The position numbers and the translations under genes are program-made. From contig NZ_JACHVQ010000001.1 in the NCBI RefSeq assembly GCF_014190805.1, forward strand, positions 1,922,001 to 1,986,000: a DNA stretch of 64,000 nucleotides, read 5' to 3'. The notes beneath the pieces are model-generated. The model did no database searches. It saw only the letters and a program-made list of their open reading frames with translations, and was not told the origin of the DNA. This DNA is from Flexivirga oryzae. Its GTDB lineage: Bacteria > Actinomycetota > Actinomycetes > Actinomycetales > Dermatophilaceae. Numbering within the stretch: the first letter of the stretch is position 1; each line of letters begins with the position of its first letter. This document shows positions 24,023 to 31,321 of this stretch, in pieces.

Positions 24023-24715
24023 ATGAGCCGCACAATCGTCGTCACCGACCAGCCCCGTAGCGACCCGGAGGCCGCGGCCCGACTCGGAGCGTTCGGGACC
24101 GCCACCGTGCACGAGGCGATCGGCCGCTCCGGTTACCTCGGACCGACGCTGCGTCCGGCCTGGCCGGGTGCGCGGATCGGCGGGAACGTGGTCACCGCGC
24201 TGTGCTGGCCCGGAGACAACCTGATGATCCATGTGGCCGTGGAGCAGTGCCGTAAGGGCGACGTCCTCGTCGTCGCCACCAACTCCCCCAGCACCGACGG
24301 ACTGTTCGGCGAGCTTTTCGCGACCGCCCTGCGGCACCGCGGCGTCCGCGGCGTCGTGCTCGGCTGCGGCGTGCGCGATGTCGCCGAACTGCAGGCCATG
24401 GGCTTCCCGGTCTGGTCGGCCGCGGTCAGTGCACAGGGCACCGTCAAGGAGACTGCCGGCAGCGTGAACCTGCCGGTCGTGCTGGGCGGCCAGCTCATCC
24501 GCCCCGGTGACGTCGTGGTCGCCGACGACGACGGCGTGGTCTGCGTGCCACACGACCGGGTGGACAACGCCCTGGCCGCGTCGCAGGCCCGCGAGGACAA
24601 GGAGGCCGCTTCCCGAGCCGCCTTCCAGGACGGGCAGCTCGGACTGGACCGCTACGGACTGCGCGACCGGCTCGGCGAATTCGGCATCGAGTACGTCCGC
24701 TACCAGGACCTGTGA
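24023..24715 (+). CDS. 4-carboxy-4-hydroxy-2-oxoadipate aldolase, LigK/RraA family
   Basis: 230-residue class II pyruvate aldolase of the RraA/HMG-aldolase fold. It would split 4-carboxy-4-hydroxy-2-oxoadipate into pyruvate and oxaloacetate, the last step of the protocatechuate/gallate meta-cleavage route. Visible: ATVHEAIGRSGYLGP, VLGCGVRDVAELQAMGFPVW (substrate Arg and metal Asp) and RPGDVVVADDDGVVCVP. The C-terminal extension beyond the RraA core (residues about 195-230) is the aldolase type, not the RNase E inhibitor. Translation passes into the tautomerase by a GTGA/TGATG overlap. The message is probably leaderless. Confidence 0.88.
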   Translation: MSRTIVVTDQPRSDPEAAARLGAFGTATVHEAIGRSGYLGPTLRPAWPGARIGGNVVTALCWPGDNLMIHVAVEQCRKGDVLVVATNSPSTDGLFGELFATALRHRGVRGVVLGCGVRDVAELQAMGFPVWSAAVSAQGTVKETAGSVNLPVVLGGQLIRPGDVVVADDDGVVCVPHDRVDNALAASQAREDKEAASRAAFQDGQLGLDRYGLRDRLGEFGIEYVRYQDL

Positions 24716-25845
24716 TGCCCTCGGCCGAGGTCGACGGCGTGCGCTGCATGTGGATGCGGGGCGGCACCTCCAAGGGTGCCTTCTTCCTGGCCGAGGACCT
24801 GCCCGCCGACCCCACCGAGCGCGACCGGTTGCTGCTACGCATCATGGGCACGCCCGATCCGCAACAGATCGATGGCATCGGCGGAGCCACCTCGGTCACC
24901 AGCAAGGTCGCCGTCGTCAGCGCCTCGACCGATCCGGACGCCGACGTCGACTACCTCTTCCTGCAGGTCGGTGTCGACCGGCCGACCGTCTCCGACCGGC
25001 AGAACTGCGGCAACATCCTGGCCGGCGTCGGACCGTTCGCGGTGGAACGCGGCCTGCTCGCCACAGCAGGCGACCGGACCACGGTGCGTATCCGGATGGT
25101 CAACTCCGACAGCATCGCGGTCGCGACCTTCCCCACCCCGAATGGACGACCGCAGTATGCCGGCGACGCCCGGATCTCCGGCGTGCCGGGATCGGCCGCG
25201 CCGATCAGCATCGCGTTCCGCGGCACCGAGGGCTCGGTCACCGGCGCGCTCTTCCCGACCGGCCGGGTCGTCGACGAGATCGACGGCGTCGCGGTCACGT
25301 GCATCGACAACGGGATGCCGGTCGTGGTGCTGACCGCCGCCGCGCTGGGGCGGACCGGCACGGAGACCCACGAGCAGTTGCAGGCGGACACCGCCCTGCT
25401 GGAGCGGGTGGACCGGATCCGCTGCGCCGCAGGAGAGCTGATGGGTCTCGGCGACGTTGCCGCCTCGTCGGTCCCCAAGACGATGGCTGTCTCCCCCGCC
25501 GTCGACGGCGGTCACCTGCGCATCCAGTCCTTCATCCCCGTCACGCCGCATCAGGCGATCGGCGTCCTGGCCGCGATCAGTGCGGTGACCGCCTGCCGCC
25601 ACCCGGACAGCACCACGCACGACGTGGCGCGGTCCTGGCCGGTCGACAGCAGCACGATCGACGTCGAACACCCCAGTGGGCACATGCTTCTCGACGTCAC
25701 GGCGGGCATGCAGGAGGGCATCTTCACCGTGCAGCGGTCCGCCGTGATCCGCACCGCGCGCAAGCTCTTCGACGGCACCGTCTTCCCGACCTCCACCCAA
25801 TCCCTACCCGTACCCGAGGAGACCACCCATGCCGCTGCGCCATGA
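24712..25845 (+). CDS. 4-oxalomesaconate tautomerase, LigU/PrpF family
   Basis: 377-residue PrpF-fold isomerase (two diaminopimelate-epimerase-like halves). Signature stretches are CMWMRGGTSKGAFFLAEDLP, IDGIGGATSVTSKVAVVS, CGNILAGVGPFAVERGL and the late HPSGHMLLDV-like segment (EHPSGHMLLDVTAGM). It would shift the double bond of 4-oxalomesaconate so that the LigJ-type hydratase can act. Start is GTG 24712 or ATG 24715; both are coupled to the aldolase stop. The 3' end overlaps the dioxygenase gene by 17 bases. Confidence 0.88.
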   Translation: MMPSAEVDGVRCMWMRGGTSKGAFFLAEDLPADPTERDRLLLRIMGTPDPQQIDGIGGATSVTSKVAVVSASTDPDADVDYLFLQVGVDRPTVSDRQNCGNILAGVGPFAVERGLLATAGDRTTVRIRMVNSDSIAVATFPTPNGRPQYAGDARISGVPGSAAPISIAFRGTEGSVTGALFPTGRVVDEIDGVAVTCIDNGMPVVVLTAAALGRTGTETHEQLQADTALLERVDRIRCAAGELMGLGDVAASSVPKTMAVSPAVDGGHLRIQSFIPVTPHQAIGVLAAISAVTACRHPDSTTHDVARSWPVDSSTIDVEHPSGHMLLDVTAGMQEGIFTVQRSAVIRTARKLFDGTVFPTSTQSLPVPEETTHAAAP

Positions 25846-26782
25846 AGTCGCGCACCTGTCCCATCTGCACCTGAACACACCCGTCCTCGACGAGAGCGTG
25901 GCGTTCTTCGTCGACTACCTCGGCCTGACCCCCAACGGTGAGGAGCCGGACGGCAGCGTCCACCTGCACGCGTTCGACGACTACGAACACCACACCATCA
26001 CCCTGTCGGGACACCAGACCTCCGGGATCCGGCGCACCTACCTGCGGGCCAGCAGCCCGGAGGCACTGCAGCGGCGAGTCACGGCGCTCGAGGCAGCCGG
26101 CCAGGGCATCGGCTGGGCGGACGGACCCACCGGGTACGGGCCCACCTACCTCTTCCACGACCCCGACGGCCACGAGCTCGGGATCTACTGGGAGACCGAG
26201 AGATTCACGCCGTCCGCGGACCAGGCGCCCGCTCTGAAGAACCAGGCAGCGGCGTACCCCGGCCGCGGGGTCTGCGTGCGCCGCCTGGACCACATCAACT
26301 ACCTCGGCGTCGACGTCGAGGCCAACCGCGACTTCTTCCGCGACCAGCTCGGTGCCCTGGTGACCGAGCAGATCGTCCTCGACACCGGCGATGTCGCGGG
26401 AAGCTGGACGACCTTCACCAACAAGGGGTATGACGCGGTCTACACCCGCGACAACACCGGCACGAGCGGCCGCCTGCACCACATCGCGTTCGCCGTCGAC
26501 AGTCGTGCGGACATCCTGCGTGCCGCCGACATCGCGCTCGAACAAGGCGTGTTCATCGAGACCGGCCCGCACAAGCACGCGATCCAGCAGACCTTCTTCC
26601 TCTACGTGTACGAGCCCGGCGGCAACCGGATCGAGCTGTGCAACGCCGGCGCGCGGCTCGTCCTCGACCCCGACTGGCAGCCGATCAACTGGACCGAGGC
26701 CGAGCGGGCCAAGGGCCAGGCATGGGGCCTGAAGACCATCGCCAGCTTCCACTCGCACGGCACGCCGCCGGTCGAGTCGTAG
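25829..26782 (+). CDS. two-domain type I extradiol dioxygenase (VOC superfamily)
   Basis: 317-residue ring-cleaving dioxygenase made of two VOC modules (about 8-125 and 152-275). The second module carries the iron ligands His155 (RRLDHINYLG), His217 or His218 (RLHHIAFAVD) and Glu269 (NRIELC), plus HKHAIQQTFFLYVYEPGG, typical of catechol 2,3-dioxygenases. It overlaps the tautomerase gene and has GAGGAG 9 bases before its ATG. In known LigU/LigJ/LigK pathways the ring is opened by type II (LigAB/DesB) enzymes, so a type I enzyme here is unusual. The substrate is likely a carboxylated catechol or trihydroxybenzoate. Confidence 0.88.
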   Translation: MPLRHEVAHLSHLHLNTPVLDESVAFFVDYLGLTPNGEEPDGSVHLHAFDDYEHHTITLSGHQTSGIRRTYLRASSPEALQRRVTALEAAGQGIGWADGPTGYGPTYLFHDPDGHELGIYWETERFTPSADQAPALKNQAAAYPGRGVCVRRLDHINYLGVDVEANRDFFRDQLGALVTEQIVLDTGDVAGSWTTFTNKGYDAVYTRDNTGTSGRLHHIAFAVDSRADILRAADIALEQGVFIETGPHKHAIQQTFFLYVYEPGGNRIELCNAGARLVLDPDWQPINWTEAERAKGQAWGLKTIASFHSHGTPPVES

Positions 26783-26798
26783 CGCGGCAGGAGACGGC

Positions 26799-26832
26799 GA
26801 AGGGGACGGAACCCGCAGGTTCCGTCCCCTTC
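26799..26832. terminator. bidirectional hairpin terminator
   Basis: Perfect 15-base arms (GAAGGGGACGGAACC and complement) around the loop CGCA, in the 82 bases between the convergent dioxygenase and MFS genes. Confidence 0.85.
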
Positions 26833-26864
26833 ACCATGCCCGCCGTCGTGGCGGTCGCGGCCGG

Positions 26865-28547
26865 TCAGCTCTGCGCGACGTCCACCGGCTCGGGGTCGGT
26901 CGACACGAAGCGCTCCTCGTGCTCGCGGCCACCGATCAGGACGGCGGCCAGCACCGCGGCGAGCAGCGCGGCAATGCCACAGATCAGGTAGCCGAGTGCG
27001 TATCCGTTCGAAAGGGCATGGAACGCAACGTCTTTCAGTGGGTTGAGCGGTGCGGGCACGCCGTTGGCTCCGAGTGGACCCGAGTTGACGGCGCCGACCG
27101 CGCCTTCGAGCTCTGCCTTCTTCGCACCCGTCGCGTGCGACGGCGCAGCGTTGAACGCCTTGAGGGCGTCCTGCAGCTGCGGCGAGGCGGCCACCTTGGC
27201 GGCGATCTCGTAGGCCGACTTGGTCAGCGCGACCGCACCGACGATCGCCGGGCCGAGACTCAGGCCGAAATCTCGCAGCATCGACGTCATCGCGCTCGCC
27301 ATACCGGCCCTGGACGTCGGGACACTGTTCACCGACACCGCGGTGATCGAGGTGACGGCGGTCTTGAAACCGGCGCCGACTGCGAGCAACGGCACCGCGA
27401 TCGCCCACAACGAGTCGTGCGTCGACGGGATCAGGCACAACGCGACGTCACCGACGCCGATCAGGGCGGCACCGAGCGCGAGCACCCAGCCCGGGTTGTA
27501 CCGCTGCAGCAGGAACGGGCTGACCGGAAACAGCACGGCACCCATGATGTTCAGCAGGATGAACGCGACGGCCGTGAACAGCGGCGAATGGCCCTGGATC
27601 GCCGACACCCGGATGCTGGTCGCGTACGCCGTGCCGAGGTAGGCGAACATCGCCAGGAGCGTGACGATCGAGGTGACCACGAACGCGCGGTTCGAGAAGA
27701 GCTCGAGTTGCACCAACGGCTTCTCGGTCCGGCGCTCGACGAACACGAAGGCGACCAGGAAGATCACCGCTGCGATGAAGCAGCCGATGACGGTTCCCGA
27801 GGTCCAGTCTCCTTCGGCACCCTGGATCACGCCGTACACCAACGCGAACACGCCGATCGCCACCAGGATCTGACCGGGTATGTCGAGCGCGCGGCCCTCC
27901 TTCGCGCTCGAGTTCGTCGCACCGACAACGGTGATCACGGTGCTGATCAGCGCGAAGCAGGCCAGCCCGGCGAACGCCCAGCGCCAGCTGGCGTCCGCGC
28001 CGCCCGAGTGGTGGATGCGAGCCAGCAGGCCACCCATCACCGGGGAGCCGAAACCACCGACCGTCAACGCGACGGCCCACGCGGAGAAGACCTCCGACCG
28101 CGCCTTCACCGTGTGCGTGCCGGCGGCCAGCATGGCGATCGAGGTCGGGAACATCGCGGCCGCACCGACACCGGCCAAACCGTAACCACCGAAGAGGTAG
28201 ACGAACTTCATGCCGTGCGATCCACCGGTCGGCGTGAGGAACGCGATCACGGTGCCGATCACCATCAGCGACGAGCCCACGGTCAGCAACCGTTTGCGGC
28301 CGAACATGTCGCCGAGCACGCCGAAGGTCAGCTCCAGCAAGGTCACCGGCAACAAGAAGGCGTCGGACACCCAGGTCAGCTGCGTCGAGGAGGGGTTCAG
28401 GTCCAGCTGGATGATGCCTTGCAGCACCGCGGGCATCGACAGCCCGAGCTGGGCGACCAACGCCGCGAACACGCACGCGACGAAGGTCCCCTTCGTCAGT
28501 TTTCGCCCGGCAGCCGACTCGGCGGGCACTTCCGTCATCGAACTCAT
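26865..28547 (-). CDS. MFS transporter, DHA2/EmrB-QacA type (14 helices)
   Basis: 560-residue major facilitator. Loop 2-3 reads FGVLGDMFGRKRLL, antiporter motif C-like glycines follow in helix 5, and 14 hydrophobic segments are visible; the final loop carries PLKDVAFHALSNGYALG. Placed opposite the aromatic operon and preceded by the dyad TTGTTAATAA that also marks the aldolase and GntR promoters, it probably imports or exports the aromatic substrate or product. A close paralogue lies at 37.2 kb in the cou-type operon. A multidrug exporter role cannot be excluded. Confidence 0.88.
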   Translation of the reverse strand: MSSMTEVPAESAAGRKLTKGTFVACVFAALVAQLGLSMPAVLQGIIQLDLNPSSTQLTWVSDAFLLPVTLLELTFGVLGDMFGRKRLLTVGSSLMVIGTVIAFLTPTGGSHGMKFVYLFGGYGLAGVGAAAMFPTSIAMLAAGTHTVKARSEVFSAWAVALTVGGFGSPVMGGLLARIHHSGGADASWRWAFAGLACFALISTVITVVGATNSSAKEGRALDIPGQILVAIGVFALVYGVIQGAEGDWTSGTVIGCFIAAVIFLVAFVFVERRTEKPLVQLELFSNRAFVVTSIVTLLAMFAYLGTAYATSIRVSAIQGHSPLFTAVAFILLNIMGAVLFPVSPFLLQRYNPGWVLALGAALIGVGDVALCLIPSTHDSLWAIAVPLLAVGAGFKTAVTSITAVSVNSVPTSRAGMASAMTSMLRDFGLSLGPAIVGAVALTKSAYEIAAKVAASPQLQDALKAFNAAPSHATGAKKAELEGAVGAVNSGPLGANGVPAPLNPLKDVAFHALSNGYALGYLICGIAALLAAVLAAVLIGGREHEERFVSTDPEPVDVAQS

Positions 28548-28590
28548 GACGTGAAGTCAATCACAATATCGGCGTAATTGCCTACCTATT

Positions 28591-28600
28591 TTGTTAATAA
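28591..28600. promoter_or_regulatory. candidate GntR operator TTGTTAATAA before the MFS gene
   Basis: Third copy of the dyad TTRTNNAYAA, 44 bases upstream of the MFS start. It overlaps TTAACA, a possible -35 on the minus strand; no clean -10 was found. Confidence 0.5.
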
Positions 28601-28649
28601 TCTTGCCGACCGTGTGCTGTGCCGCACCGATCCGGACGGCGACCGGAGC

Positions 28650-29552
28650 TCAGCGACACGGGCCGATCGGCTCGGCGACCAAGGTCTCGCTCGGCAGATC
28701 CACACGCAGCACCATGTCCCCGGGGTGCAGCCGGGCGTCGCGTCGGTAGAGCTCGAGCAGCCGTTCCTCTGCAGCCAGGTCGCCCGTGTCCGCGGCTTCG
28801 AGCAATTGCGCCACCTCGTCGATGAGGGTCGCGTCCTGACCCTCATCGCCCGGCGCGGTCATCGTCCCCCATCGGTCCCAGAGCAGCAGTTCGTCACCGA
28901 AGCGGTGCGCCACCTCCAGCAGCACGTAGTTGCGGACCATCCACGCACCGCGAGCCACCGGCACCGACGCGTCGACGCCGAACGTCTCGGCGTCGAGGGT
29001 GCCTGCGCGATGGCCGCGCCATACCTCGGCCGCGGTGTGGAATCCGTTGCCGGCCGGGATGTTCCGCGGGTTCGGCAGCGCCGCGCTCGGTTCGTCCACC
29101 TCCGGGTCGAAGCGGACCCACCGGTCCCCCAGCCACACCTCGGGGATGACGTGGTCGTGGTGCCAGTCGGGCGCGAAGTAGTCGACGAACCCGACCCGGG
29201 ACCTCGCGGGTATGCCGTGCTGGCGCAGTGTCGCGACGCTCAGCAGTGTGTGGTCACGGCAGCATCCCTGCACCTTCGTGGCGGGCTCCCGCCTTTCAGT
29301 GAGCGGCGCCGGGTGGCGTTGCTGGTCGATCCCGAGCGTGCGCTCGATCCAGCGGGAGTGGATGTCCGAGACGGTCTTCGCGGGCAAGTCGTGATCGGAT
29401 GCCCGGTAGTGCACGATGACGTTCCGGACGACGGCCGACATCTCGTCGAGGTCGGTGGGGACTGCGTCCAGCAGGGCTGCGAAGCGCCCCGGGTCGCTGT
29501 ATGCCGTGTGGGCGGCGTGGTCGATCACCGAAAATGGCATGGCGGTACTCAT
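28650..29552 (-). CDS. transglutaminase-like superfamily protein
   Basis: 300-residue cysteine-protease-like protein with the transglutaminase core. Cys in KVQGCCRDHTLLSVATLRQ, His in WHHDHVIPEVWLG and Asp in RWVRFDPEVDEP give the complete triad. Upstream residues (VIVHYRASDHDL) match the arginine- and histidine-rich lead-in of bacterial members. No signal peptide, so probably cytoplasmic; such proteins act as amidases or peptidases. Start codons at 29561, 29552 and 29540 are possible; 29552 has GGA upstream. It follows the MerR gene by 41 bases on the same strand and is probably its target. Confidence 0.8.
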   Translation of the reverse strand: MSTAMPFSVIDHAAHTAYSDPGRFAALLDAVPTDLDEMSAVVRNVIVHYRASDHDLPAKTVSDIHSRWIERTLGIDQQRHPAPLTERREPATKVQGCCRDHTLLSVATLRQHGIPARSRVGFVDYFAPDWHHDHVIPEVWLGDRWVRFDPEVDEPSAALPNPRNIPAGNGFHTAAEVWRGHRAGTLDAETFGVDASVPVARGAWMVRNYVLLEVAHRFGDELLLWDRWGTMTAPGDEGQDATLIDEVAQLLEAADTGDLAAEERLLELYRRDARLHPGDMVLRVDLPSETLVAEPIGPCR

Positions 29553-29593
29553 GATTGGCATCCGTTCTGTTATCGGGCTTCTCGGGTATTGGG

Positions 29594-30421
29594 TCAGTGT
29601 TCTTGAGCCGGCGCCAGCGGCTGCACGATGTCGGCGACGTGTTCGACGCCCGCGCTGCCGTCCCAGTCGGAGATGTAGCGCTCCCGGACCGGGCCGGCCG
29701 ACGGAAGATCGAGAGATGCACGCACGACCGCCGAATACGCCTGCAGGATCTGGGGATAGCCGCACAGGTCGGAGCCGATCTCGACATACAGCTCCTCGCC
29801 TGCCGGCTCCACCCGCACGCTGATGTCGCTCGTCGGCGGCACCAGTCCGTCGAAGGGCACGCAGACCTCGATCGGGCCGTCGCTGTCCGGGCTGACGGTG
29901 CCGTGGTAGATCACCCAGGACTCCGCCGTCCGCGTCGCGTCGTGCGCTGCGAGGTGCTCGGAGATCGCCCGATCCGCCTCGGTGAAGCAGTCGACCAGCT
30001 CCGGTTGCAGCGCCCGTCGGGTGATCGAAGCAACCGTCCGCTCCGCCATGGTGCGTTGCCGCACGACAAGGTCCGCCGCGGCGACCTGCCGCGCGGTGAG
30101 CTCGGCGAGCAGGAAGTCGACGATGCCCTCCTGTTCCCGGTGCAGTCGCGCGTGGCCCTGCCACCAGGCGGTCAACCGGTCTGCCGCCTGGTGCTCGTCA
30201 TCGGCGTCGACCACCTGCGCGACGAGGGCGAGCGGTGCGCCCGCCCGCCGCAGCATGGTGATCCGCTCGGCACGACCCAGTTGTTCTGGCCCGTAGTAGC
30301 GGTAGCCGTTGTGTTCATCGATCCGCTGTGGCAGCAGCAGGCCGGAATCGGCATACAACCGCAGTGCTTTGGGACTCAGCCCGGTGCTGCGGCCGAACTC
30401 GCCGGCGGTCATCTCCTTCAT
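29594..30421 (-). CDS. MerR-family regulator with GyrI-like effector domain
   Basis: 275-residue regulator. The winged HTH (MTAGEFGRSTGLSPKALRLY, GYRYYGPEQLGRAERI) is MerR type. A coiled dimerisation helix covers about 85-125. The C-terminal half (EVCVPFDGLVPP, AVVRASLDLPSAGPV, RERYISDWDG) is a GyrI/BmrR-like small-molecule pocket. Its own promoter has the MerR hallmark of a 19-base spacer holding a palindrome, and the -10 lies seven bases before the ATG, so the transcript should be leaderless. It is divergent from the cou-type operon and heads a two-gene unit with the transglutaminase-like gene. Confidence 0.88.
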   Translation of the reverse strand: MKEMTAGEFGRSTGLSPKALRLYADSGLLLPQRIDEHNGYRYYGPEQLGRAERITMLRRAGAPLALVAQVVDADDEHQAADRLTAWWQGHARLHREQEGIVDFLLAELTARQVAAADLVVRQRTMAERTVASITRRALQPELVDCFTEADRAISEHLAAHDATRTAESWVIYHGTVSPDSDGPIEVCVPFDGLVPPTSDISVRVEPAGEELYVEIGSDLCGYPQILQAYSAVVRASLDLPSAGPVRERYISDWDGSAGVEHVADIVQPLAPAQEH

Positions 30422-30428
30422 GGGGACG

Positions 30429-30459
30429 AGTCTGGGGCTCGCCCCTGGGGCGAGGTCAA
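30429..30459 (-). promoter_or_regulatory. MerR-type promoter with 19-base spacer and central palindrome
   Basis: On the minus strand: TTGACC, 19 bases, CAGACT, then seven bases to the merR-type ATG. The spacer region contains the perfect palindrome CTCGCCCC-A-GGGGCGAG (30438-30454). The over-long spacer is what MerR activators correct by twisting DNA. Confidence 0.7.
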
Positions 30460-30498
30460 GACCCCCTTGCCGCGTCGGGCCAGACTTGGTTTAATTAT

Positions 30499-30509
30499 CA
30501 GGATTCCTG
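30499..30509. promoter_or_regulatory. palindrome CAGGATTCCTG before the cou-type operon
   Basis: Perfect five-base arms around T, 17 bases before the GTG of the first gene and just after a TAATTAT -10-like stretch. A possible site for the operon's MarR regulator. Confidence 0.35.
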
Positions 30510-30526
30510 TTGATTAGGAGAACACG

Positions 30527-31321
30527 GTGTCCCTACCCACCACGGCCGACCTGCCCGATACGTTGACCGTCACCGAGTCCGGTGATGTCGCCGTCCTGAC
30601 GCTGAACCGCCCGGAGAAGCGCAACGCCCTCAACGACGAGACGGTGCTCGGCATCGAGCACTTCTTCACCAACCTGCCCCGTGGCGTACGGGCGGTCGTG
30701 CTGGCCGCCCAGGGCGACCACTTCTGCGCCGGTCTGGACCTGAGCGAGCTGTCCGAAGGCGACGCCGTCACCGGGCTGCAGCACTCACGCATGTGGCACC
30801 GCGCCTTCGAGGCCATCGAATTCGGTCCCGTTCCGGTGGTCGCCGCGCTCAAGGGCGCCGTCGTCGGTGGCGGACTGGAGCTCGCGGCCGCGACGCACGT
30901 CCGCGTCGCGGAGTCGACGACCTTCTACGCACTGCCCGAGGGCATGCGGGGCCTGTTCGTCGGAGGCGGGGCCTCGGTCCGTGTTCCCCGGCTGATGGGG
31001 GTCGCCCGAATGACGGACCTGATGCTCACCGGACGTCGTTACGACGCTGCCGAGGGACTGGCGGCCGGCCTGTCGCAGTACGTGGTCGAGGAGGGAGCCG
31101 GGGTCGACCGGGCCATCGAGATCGCCCGACAGATCGCCGGCAACGCAACGCAGAGCAACTACGCGATCATCCAGGCGCTGCCCAGGATCGCCGAGGCGAA
31201 TCCGCGCGAGGGCTACTTCATGGAGGCGATGATGGCCGCGATCGCCCAGGGCAGCGACGACGCGAAGGATCGGATGCGCGCCTTCCTCGAGGGCCGCGCA
31301 CCGAAGGTGACCGATCGATGA
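30527..31321 (+). CDS. enoyl-CoA hydratase/isomerase family protein (crotonase)
   Basis: 264-residue crotonase. The oxyanion hole strands are GDHFCAGLDLSEL and LKGAVVGGGLELAAAT, and the acidic position is in LPEGMRGLFVGGGA. In the context of a CoA ligase, a hydroxyacyl-CoA dehydrogenase and a metal-dependent hydrolase it would hydrate a hydroxycinnamoyl-CoA to its beta-hydroxy form, as CouM does in the Rhodococcus jostii cou cluster. TAGGAG lies ten bases before the GTG. It overlaps the next gene by ATGA. Confidence 0.88.
   Translation: MSLPTTADLPDTLTVTESGDVAVLTLNRPEKRNALNDETVLGIEHFFTNLPRGVRAVVLAAQGDHFCAGLDLSELSEGDAVTGLQHSRMWHRAFEAIEFGPVPVVAALKGAVVGGGLELAAATHVRVAESTTFYALPEGMRGLFVGGGASVRVPRLMGVARMTDLMLTGRRYDAAEGLAAGLSQYVVEEGAGVDRAIEIARQIAGNATQSNYAIIQALPRIAEANPREGYFMEAMMAAIAQGSDDAKDRMRAFLEGRAPKVTDR

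Noticed and set aside
24023..24715. RraA-type RNase E regulator
   Set aside because: The C-terminal extension and the neighbouring tautomerase and dioxygenase genes fit the aldolase branch of the same fold.
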